A DNA stretch of 5,943 nucleotides, from the NCBI GenBank assembly GCA_046349515.1, contig JAXMCE010000035.1, positions 1 through 5,943 of the forward strand, read 5' to 3'. The notes under the pieces are model-generated. The model searched no databases. It was not told the origin of the DNA and saw nothing but the letters and a program-made list of their open reading frames with translations. Position 1 is the first letter of the stretch. Every line of letters starts with the position of its first letter. The position numbers and the translations under genes were made by a program. The stretch is from JBGPGW01 sp046349515. GTDB taxonomy: Bacteria; Pseudomonadota; Alphaproteobacteria; CADEGL01. Of this stretch, positions 1 through 4,694 are shown one piece after another.

Positions 1-82
1 GAAATCCGCAGTGGAGAAAGCCTACGCCTCGTGCCGGATCGCCTCAAGAGGCAACGCGGCTTGATGTCTCGTCACGGGACGG
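1..82. other. Left-edge stretch with no clear gene
   Basis: No gene can be supported here. One plus-strand frame is open from position 2 to a TGA at 62-64. Its last residues read KSAVEKAYASCRIASRGNAA, and about 14 of its 20 codons end in G or C. It could be the C-terminal tail of a gene entering from the left, which would then be convergent with the small exported gene 18 bp away, but I do not recognise it. A short inverted repeat (GCCTC-AA-GAGGC, 41-52) lies inside this frame. It has no T-tract on either strand, so it is not a typical intrinsic terminator. Confidence 0.3.
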
Positions 83-412
83 TCAGGGCTGTCCCGGAAA
101 AATGCTTCTCGGCAGGGTCCTGGATTGGAAACCCAAGGCGTCCTGCCCGGCCGGCGTGAACTGCGTGTCCGAGGAGGGCTGGCCCCTTTGCGGGCCTGAA
201 AAATGGAAGCTGAAGCCGGAGCCCGGAGATTTGTAGGTCGTCCCCGCAGGCCCGAAGGGGGTCGGCTGGACCGGGAGGTTCTCATCGGGATCACTCAATC
301 CCGCGGCGCTCCTCGTATAGCGCCCGGTCTCGGCGGAAAAAGCCGCCGCCTCCCCGGCAAAGGCACACGCCACCAGGGTAAGGACGAGGCCCGATATGGC
401 TGATCTTTTCAC
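83..412 (-). CDS. Small exported protein of unknown function (GTG start)
   Basis: I do not recognise a family. The 109-residue product starts with a basic n-region (KR at 2-3) and a hydrophobic stretch at about 5-19. The signal sequence could end in two ways: signal peptidase I cleavage after EAAA (24|25), or a lipobox LVAC with Cys16, which would make it a lipoprotein. The remaining ~85 residues are rich in Gly, Pro, Ser and Phe (for example GSGFSFHFSGP at 64-74) and look disordered, with no catalytic motif. An upstream in-frame ATG at 550 would put the signal peptide internally. The GTG at 410-412 is preferred because AAGGGAG lies 7 nt before it. By my hand count about three quarters of third positions are G or C, with a much lower share at second positions. 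That supports real coding, though less biased than the neighbouring genes. It is divergent from the GST gene. Confidence 0.66.
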   Translation of the reverse strand: MKRSAISGLVLTLVACAFAGEAAAFSAETGRYTRSAAGLSDPDENLPVQPTPFGPAGTTYKSPGSGFSFHFSGPQRGQPSSDTQFTPAGQDALGFQSRTLPRSIFPGQP

Positions 413-419
413 GGCCGTA

Positions 420-426
420 CTCCCTT
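420..426 (-). promoter_or_regulatory. Shine-Dalgarno site fixing the GTG start of the small exported gene
   Basis: Read on the minus strand the site is AAGGGAG, 7 nt before the GTG at 410-412. It decides between this GTG and the ATG at 548-550, giving a product that begins directly with a signal peptide. Confidence 0.6.
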
Positions 427-492
427 CCGTCGAAGCGCGCTCATGCTGACACGCACCGCCAGCGCCCACGGTACGACTCTTATACGGCGGAA

Positions 493-507
493 CAGGGACC
501 TTCCCTG
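493..507. repeat. Perfect 6-bp inverted repeat, possible operator
   Basis: CAGGGA and TCCCTG are separated by CCT. The right arm overlaps the candidate plus-strand -35 box (501-506) and lies just upstream of the minus-strand TATAAG. That position would suit a regulator acting on both divergent genes. A repeat this short can occur by chance. Confidence 0.3.
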
Positions 508-548
508 CGCTGCCCGCCACACTTATCACTATGCCAGATTTCAAGCCC

Positions 549-565
549 ACGAACCCTGGGTGCGT
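549..565. repeat. 17-bp imperfect palindrome, possible operator
   Basis: The sequence ACGAACCC-T-GGGTGCGT has 8-bp arms around one central base, with a single mismatch (A552 opposite G562). A one-base spacer cannot form an RNA hairpin loop, so if functional it would be a DNA site for a dimeric protein. It lies 57 bp before the GST start codon. Confidence 0.3.
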
Positions 566-608
566 TTCAAGGCTTTCCCCGGCCGATCCGCCCAGCGCTC
601 CCGAACTC

Positions 609-614
609 TGGAGG
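609..614 (+). promoter_or_regulatory. Shine-Dalgarno site of the GST gene
   Basis: TGGAGG lies 7 nt before the ATG at 622. This strong site supports that ATG as the start. Confidence 0.7.
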
Positions 615-621
615 CTTATCC

Positions 622-1251
622 ATGATCTTGATCGGCCAGTACGATTCGCCCTTCGTGCGGCGCGTGGGCATCGCGCTCACGCTCTACGGCCTCGCCTTCG
701 AGCACCGGCCGTGGTCGACCTTTGGCGACGCCGACAAGCTCCGGCCCCACAACCCGCTAACGCGCGTGCCGACGCTCGTGCTGGATGACGGCGACGTGCT
801 CATCGAGAGCCACGCCATCCTCGACTATCTCGACAGCCTGGTGCCCGCCGAGCGCGCCATGTTCCCCCGCGCCGAGCCCGAGCGGCACCGCGCGCTCAAG
901 GTGGCAGCGCTCGGGACGGGCCTCGCCGAGAAGGCGGTCGCGCTGTTCTACGAGAAGAACTTCCACAACGAGGTCTCGGACCTTTTCGCGAGCCGCTGCC
1001 GCACGCAGCTCGCGAGCACGCTCGCCGTGCTCGAGGCCGACCGCGTGACGCGCAAGAGCGACTACTGGTTCGGCCCCCGCATCGGCCATGCCGACGTCGC
1101 GGTGGCGGTCGCGATCCGCTTCATCACCGAGGCGCATCCCGGCCTCGTCACGATGGCGGAGTTCCCCGCGCTCCGCGCGCATTCAGAGAAGCTCGAGGCA
1201 CTGCCGGCCTTCAAGGCGATCGCGCAGAAATTCATTCCGCCATCGCGGTGA
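622..1251 (+). CDS. Glutathione S-transferase family protein
   Basis: A complete cytosolic-type GST of 209 residues, a normal family length. The N-terminal thioredoxin-like domain (about 1-77) opens with a beta strand and the SPFVRRV turn (9-15), where Ser9 is the likely glutathione-activating residue. It then has the cis-proline loop RVPTL (Pro50) and the glutathione-contacting Glu62-Ser63 in IESHAILDYLD. The helical C-terminal domain (about 87-209) carries the GHADVAVA segment (155-162), matching the N-capping-box region of GSTs, where the conserved Asp is Asp158. The usual role is to conjugate glutathione to electrophiles or act as a glutathione-dependent reductase or isomerase in the cytosol. 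The actual substrate and GST class cannot be read from sequence. It is a single-gene plus-strand unit ending 6 bp from the stop of the convergent transporter gene. Confidence 0.93.
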   Translation: MILIGQYDSPFVRRVGIALTLYGLAFEHRPWSTFGDADKLRPHNPLTRVPTLVLDDGDVLIESHAILDYLDSLVPAERAMFPRAEPERHRALKVAALGTGLAEKAVALFYEKNFHNEVSDLFASRCRTQLASTLAVLEADRVTRKSDYWFGPRIGHADVAVAVAIRFITEAHPGLVTMAEFPALRAHSEKLEALPAFKAIAQKFIPPSR

Positions 1252-1257
1252 TTGAAA

Positions 1258-2478
1258 TTACGGCGCGGCCGGCGAGAGGGCGTAGCGGTCTTTCGGGATG
1301 GGCTTGAAGGTCATGATGACCATGAAGGCGCAGATCCCCATGGCCCAGGCGCCGACATAGAGCCACGCGTAGCTCGCGAACGCATCGTAGATGAGGCCGC
1401 CCGCGACCGGCCCCGTCGCCATGCCGAGGCCGCCGGCCATGGCCGTCCCGCCGATGACCGTCCCCATGAGGCGCAGCGGGAAATTCTCGCGCGCGAGGAC
1501 GGCATAGAGCGGCATGATCCCCGCGTAGACGAAGCCGAACACCACCGCCACCGCGTAGAACGCGCCGATGTCGCGGACGAAGGAATAGGCGAGCGCGGCG
1601 AAGGCCTGCACCAGGAGGCCGATCGCCAGGATGCGCTTCGCGCCGAAGCGGTCGCCCAGGATGCCGAACCCGACGCGGCCGCCGAGCCCCGCAAGCCCCT
1701 CGACGCTGTAGATGGATACGGCCGCGATCAAGGGAATCCCGCAGCTCACGGCGTAGCTCACCGTGTGGAAGATCGGACCCGAATGGGTGGCGCAACAGAA
1801 GAAGTTCGTCAGCATCAGCACGATGAACTGGGGCGAGCGCACGACCTGGCGAAGCGACATGCCGGCTTGCGGCTCGCTGTCCGCGGCGGCGGACGCATGG
1901 CCGCCCGCCAAGGCCGGCGCGCGGCGCACCAGCAGCGCCGCCGGCACCATCACGACGGCGGCGAGCGCGGCGATGATTGCGATCGAGGTCCGCCAATCGT
2001 AGATCGAGACGAGCCACGCGGCGAAGGGCGCCATGGTCATCGGCGCCATGCCCATGCCGGCGGAGACGAGGGACACGGCGAGGCTCCGGTGCGTCTCGAA
2101 CCAGCCGGTGACGGTGGCCATGACGGGCGCGAAGATCGCGGCGGTGCCGGCGCCGACCGCGAGACCGAAGACGAGCTGAAACTCGATGAGCGACGTGGCA
2201 CGTCCGGCGAGAGCGAGGCTCGCGGCAAGGATGAGCGATCCCGTCACCACGACGAAGCGAGGCCCCACGCGATCGGAGAGGGCGCCCCAGAACGCGCCGG
2301 CGAAGGCCATCGCGAGGAAGCCGATGGTCATGGCACTCGAGACGCCGGTGACCGACCACCCGGTGTCCCGCGCGATCGGCTGGAGAAGGACCGGCAGCGA
2401 GAACATGGCGCCGATCGCGACACAGCCGAGGAGACCGCCGGCCCCCACGATCACCCAGCGGTAATGGGGATTGGTCAT
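1258..2478 (-). CDS. Major facilitator superfamily transporter, MCT/OFA-like
   Basis: A 406-residue inner-membrane secondary transporter with about 12 hydrophobic segments. The N-half runs to about residue 185 and is joined to the C-half by a hydrophilic loop (about 186-215). Both halves carry the family loop motif between helices 2-3 and 8-9: GALSDRVGPR (65-74) and GILGDRFGAKR (272-282). The GWFETHRSLA segment (125-134) and the TM7 region with HSGPIFHTV (232-240) resemble monocarboxylate and oxalate:formate-type carriers. A small carboxylate substrate is therefore a guess, not a finding. The start at 2478 is preferred over in-frame ATGs at 2499 and 2514 because GGAGAGG lies just before it and the product then begins close to TM1. 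It follows guaA by 73 bp on the same strand with no obvious terminator or promoter between them. Purine transport is not indicated by any visible motif. Confidence 0.9.
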   Translation of the reverse strand: MTNPHYRWVIVGAGGLLGCVAIGAMFSLPVLLQPIARDTGWSVTGVSSAMTIGFLAMAFAGAFWGALSDRVGPRFVVVTGSLILAASLALAGRATSLIEFQLVFGLAVGAGTAAIFAPVMATVTGWFETHRSLAVSLVSAGMGMAPMTMAPFAAWLVSIYDWRTSIAIIAALAAVVMVPAALLVRRAPALAGGHASAAADSEPQAGMSLRQVVRSPQFIVLMLTNFFCCATHSGPIFHTVSYAVSCGIPLIAAVSIYSVEGLAGLGGRVGFGILGDRFGAKRILAIGLLVQAFAALAYSFVRDIGAFYAVAVVFGFVYAGIMPLYAVLARENFPLRLMGTVIGGTAMAGGLGMATGPVAGGLIYDAFASYAWLYVGAWAMGICAFMVIMTFKPIPKDRYALSPAAP

Positions 2479-2482
2479 CGCG

Positions 2483-2489
2483 CCTCTCC
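2483..2489 (-). promoter_or_regulatory. Shine-Dalgarno site fixing the MFS transporter start
   Basis: On the minus strand the site reads GGAGAGG, with its GGAG core 7 nt before the ATG at 2476-2478. The upstream ATG at 2512-2514 has no such site, so the shorter 406-residue product is preferred over the 418-residue one. Confidence 0.6.
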
Positions 2490-2551
2490 GTTCAGGCATC
2501 GTGTCTCGGGCCATTGGGTCCGGTGGGCCAGGTTCGCCGCCAGCGTTACAC

Positions 2552-4099
2552 CTACTCCCACTCGATGGTCCCTGGCGGTTTCGAGGTCGCGTCGTAGACG
2601 ACGCGGTTGATGCCGCGCGCTTCGTTCACGATGCGCGTCGCCACGCGGGCGAGGAAGGCGTGGTCGAAGGGATAGCTGTCGGCCGTCATGCCGTCGGTCG
2701 AGGTCACGGCGCGGAGCGCGCAGACGTTCTCATACGACCGAGCGTCGCCCATGACGCCGACGGTGCGCACGGGCAGGAGCACGGCGAAGGCCTGCCAGAT
2801 CTTGTCGTAGAGCCCGGCGTTCCTGATCTCCTCGAGGTAGATCGCATCGGCCTTGCGCAACACGGCGAGCGCCTCGGCGGTGACGGCGCCGAGCACGCGG
2901 ATCGCGAGGCCGGGCCCTGGAAACGGATGGCGGCGGATGAAGGGCTCGGGCAGGCCGAGCTCGCGGCCCAAGGCGCGCACCTCGTCCTTGAACAGCTCGC
3001 GCAACGGCTCGACGAGCTTCAGCTTCATGCGCTCGGGCAAGCCGCCCACATTGTGGTGGCTCTTGATGGTCTCGCTGGGCCCGCCCGACGGCGCCCGCGA
3101 TTCGATGATGTCGGGATAGAGCGTGCCTTGCGCCAAGTAGTCGGCGCCGCCGAGCTTCGTCGATTCCTCGTCGAACACGTCGATGAAGGTGGCGCCGATG
3201 ATCTTCCGCTTCTTCTCCGGATCTTCGACGCCGGCGAGCTTGCTCAAGAACAACGCGCTCGCGTCCCTGTGGACGAGCGGGATGTTGTAGTGGCCGCGGA
3301 AGAGGCTCACCACCTCCTCCGCCTCGCCCGCGCGCAAGAGCCCGTGGTCGACGAAGATGCAGGTGAGCTGGTTGCCGATCGCCTCGTGCAGCAGCACCGC
3401 GGTGACGGAGGAATCGACGCCGCCCGAGAGGCCGCAGATGACGCGGCCCTTCCCCACCTGCGCGCGGATGCGCGCCGTCGCCTCGGCACGGAAGGCCGCC
3501 ATCGACCAATCGCCCGTGCAGTGCGCGACCCGGTGGGTGAAGGCCTTGAGCAAGGCCGTGCCGTGCTCGGTGTGCGCGACCTCGGGGTGGAACATGGTGC
3601 CGTAGAACCGCCGCGCCTCGTCCGCGATGAGGGCGAAGGGCGCGCCCTCGCTCGTGCCCACGACCTTGAAGCCGGGGGGGAGCCTAGTCACACGGTCGCC
3701 GTGGCTCATCCACACGGTCTCGCGCCCGCCCGCGCGCCACACCCCGTCGAAGAGCGCGCAGTCGCCCGAGAGCTCGACCACCGCCCGGCCGAACTCCCGC
3801 TTGTCCGAGGGCGAGACCTCGCCGCCCAACTGCGCGCACATGGCCTGCTGGCCGTAGCAGATGCCGAGCACCGGCACGCCCAGGTCGAACACCACCTTGG
3901 GCGCCCGGGGCGTGTGGGCGAGCGTGACCGAGGCCGGGCCGCCCGAGAGGATGATCGCGCGCGCGCCGAAGCCGCGCACCATCGCCTCCGTCACGTCATA
4001 GGGGTGGATCTCGCAATAGACGCCGATCTCGCGCAGGCGCCGCGCGATGAGCTGGGTCACCTGCGAGCCGAAATCGAGAATGAGAATGCGGTCGGTCAT
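2552..4099 (-). CDS. guaA: GMP synthase (glutamine-hydrolysing)
   Basis: Converts XMP to GMP using ATP and glutamine, the last step of guanine nucleotide synthesis, in the cytosol. The 515 residues match the normal single-chain bacterial enzyme. The class I glutamine amidotransferase domain (about 3-195) has ILDFGSQ (7-13), the nucleophile Cys81 in GICYGQQ, and His171 and Glu173 in FHPEVAHTEHG, completing the triad. The ATP pyrophosphatase domain follows, with the PP-loop SGGVDSS (225-231). The C-terminal dimerisation and XMP-binding domain has KSHHNVGGLP (346-355), RHPFPGPGLAIR (390-401) and the terminal PPGTIEWE. Every key residue I looked for is present. The start is placed by the conserved N-terminus; the bases before it are pyrimidine-rich and show no Shine-Dalgarno site. 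It lies 91 bp after the GNAT gene and 73 bp before the transporter. Confidence 0.98.
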   Translation of the reverse strand: MTDRILILDFGSQVTQLIARRLREIGVYCEIHPYDVTEAMVRGFGARAIILSGGPASVTLAHTPRAPKVVFDLGVPVLGICYGQQAMCAQLGGEVSPSDKREFGRAVVELSGDCALFDGVWRAGGRETVWMSHGDRVTRLPPGFKVVGTSEGAPFALIADEARRFYGTMFHPEVAHTEHGTALLKAFTHRVAHCTGDWSMAAFRAEATARIRAQVGKGRVICGLSGGVDSSVTAVLLHEAIGNQLTCIFVDHGLLRAGEAEEVVSLFRGHYNIPLVHRDASALFLSKLAGVEDPEKKRKIIGATFIDVFDEESTKLGGADYLAQGTLYPDIIESRAPSGGPSETIKSHHNVGGLPERMKLKLVEPLRELFKDEVRALGRELGLPEPFIRRHPFPGPGLAIRVLGAVTAEALAVLRKADAIYLEEIRNAGLYDKIWQAFAVLLPVRTVGVMGDARSYENVCALRAVTSTDGMTADSYPFDHAFLARVATRIVNEARGINRVVYDATSKPPGTIEWE

Positions 4100-4142
4100 G
4101 TCAGGTGCTGCGCGAGCGAGGGGGAAGCGAACGGGCGGGAGT

Positions 4143-4172
4143 TAGATAGACCATCGGTACCTCATGGAACAA
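4143..4172 (-). promoter_or_regulatory. guaA: Weak candidate promoter for guaA
   Basis: On the minus strand TTGTTC (4167-4172), an 18-bp spacer and TATCTA (4143-4148) resemble -35 and -10 boxes, with only three matches each. This is the most AT-rich part of the 91-bp gap between the GNAT gene and guaA and would start transcription about 35 nt before the guaA ATG. The spacer contains the imperfect palindrome at 4151-4167. Confidence 0.22.
4151..4167. repeat. Imperfect palindrome CCAT-GGTACC-ATGG in the guaA upstream gap
   Basis: The sequence CCATCGGTACCTCATGG nests the palindrome GGTACC inside CCAT/ATGG arms, offset by one base. It falls between the candidate -35 and -10 boxes, where a repressor site would be effective. 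Chance is not excluded. Confidence 0.25.
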
Positions 4173-4190
4173 GGATCGAGGACGTCGTGC

Positions 4191-4694
4191 TCAGGGCCAG
4201 GCATAGGCGACCTCGATGTGCTCGGCGCCGCCGAGGGGGGCAATGCGCTCGGCCACGCGGTGGCCGCCGAGCCGCTCGTAGAAGAAGCGCGCGGGATTGG
4301 CCGCCAGCACCCAGACGATGACGGGCGCGAGGCCGCGGCCCTTCAACGCCTCGAAGGCGCCGACGAGGAGGCTCCGGCCGATGCCCTGGCCCTGGTGATC
4401 CTGGAGGACGTAGAGCGTGAAGACCTCGCCCCGGTAGCGCGGGACGATGGGGCGCGCGGGGCCGGCCGCGGCGAAGCCGACGATCGAGCCTGCCTCGTCC
4501 TCGGCCACGAGCACCGACTGGTCGGAACGCGTGATCGCGCCCTGCCAGTAGGAGGCCTGGCGCGGCGCCGACATGCCGACGAGGACGTGGTCCGGCAGCA
4601 TGCCGGGATAGGCCGAGCGCCAGGTCGCGACATAGACCTCGGCGATGGCGTCCGCGTCCGCCGCCCGCGCGCGCCGGATGGCGGGTGCGATCAT
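4191..4694 (-). CDS. GNAT family N-acetyltransferase
   Basis: A 167-residue single-domain enzyme expected to transfer an acetyl group from acetyl-CoA to an amine; the substrate is unknown. It opens in family style with the IRRARAADADAIAEVY segment (6-21) and the substrate-side helix ATWRSAYPGMLPD (23-35). Beta strands follow at VLVAEDEAGSIVGFAAAG (61-78) and VFTLYVL (91-97). Acetyl-CoA-binding motif A is Q101-GQG-IG106 (Q-x-x-G-x-G), and motif B is NPARFFYERLGG (133-144). The start at 4694 is chosen because the frame upstream is out-of-frame shadow of rsmB. ATG here overlaps the rsmB stop as ATGA, and TGGAG (4703-4707) lies 8 nt before it. Translational coupling to rsmB is therefore likely. 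Whether it acts on a small molecule or a protein N-terminus cannot be told; it is too general for a Rim-type assignment. Confidence 0.9.
   Translation of the reverse strand: MIAPAIRRARAADADAIAEVYVATWRSAYPGMLPDHVLVGMSAPRQASYWQGAITRSDQSVLVAEDEAGSIVGFAAAGPARPIVPRYRGEVFTLYVLQDHQGQGIGRSLLVGAFEALKGRGLAPVIVWVLAANPARFFYERLGGHRVAERIAPLGGAEHIEVAYAWP

Larger units (their letters stand above)
413..621. promoter_or_regulatory. Divergent intergenic region between the exported gene and the GST gene
   Basis: This 209-bp stretch must hold the promoters of both divergent genes and is less GC-rich than its surroundings. On the minus strand TATAAG (479-484) matches five of six -10 consensus bases, but no good -35 lies 16-18 bp upstream. 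On the plus strand TTCCCT (501-506), a 17-bp spacer and TATCAC (524-529) form a weak candidate for the GST gene (three and four matches). Two inverted repeats lie here (493-507 and 549-565), as does a TTTCAAG direct repeat (539-545, 565-571). No RNA gene is visible. The region's role is secure from gene orientation; the individual boxes are guesses. Confidence 0.4.

Noticed and set aside
41..52. GCCTC-AA-GAGGC hairpin as a terminator for the small exported gene
   Set aside because: The stem is only 5 bp, the loop is 2 nt, and no T-tract follows on either strand.
3..236. Plus-strand open frame from the left edge with a Cys- and Trp-containing C-terminus (ends PEKWKLKPEPGDL)
   Set aside because: It is antisense to the small exported gene, which has a ribosome site, start and signal peptide. 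This frame shows no family motif.
443..625. Plus-strand 60-codon frame whose TGA overlaps the GST ATG as ATGA
   Set aside because: The overlap looks like translational coupling, but there is no clear Shine-Dalgarno site before its ATG, no recognisable protein feature, and it fills the divergent promoter region. Kept only as a possible leader peptide of low likelihood.
1252..2610. Plus-strand 452-codon open frame opposite the transporter, and a 375-codon minus-strand frame (1232-2359) in another register
   Set aside because: Both are shadows of the transporter gene, whose membrane segments and duplicated loop motif are clear. The shadow products are Arg/Gly/His-rich without family features.
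3674..3680. Run of seven G inside guaA as a possible slippage or phase-variation tract
   Set aside because: The frame is intact across it and encodes the normal LPPG segment. A seven-base run is common at this GC content and guaA is a poor candidate for phase variation.
2471..4321. Plus-strand 616-codon open frame covering all of guaA
   Set aside because: It is antisense to an unambiguous guaA. Long open antisense frames are expected in high-GC coding DNA, and the translation is low-complexity Arg/Ala/Glu/His-rich with no domain.
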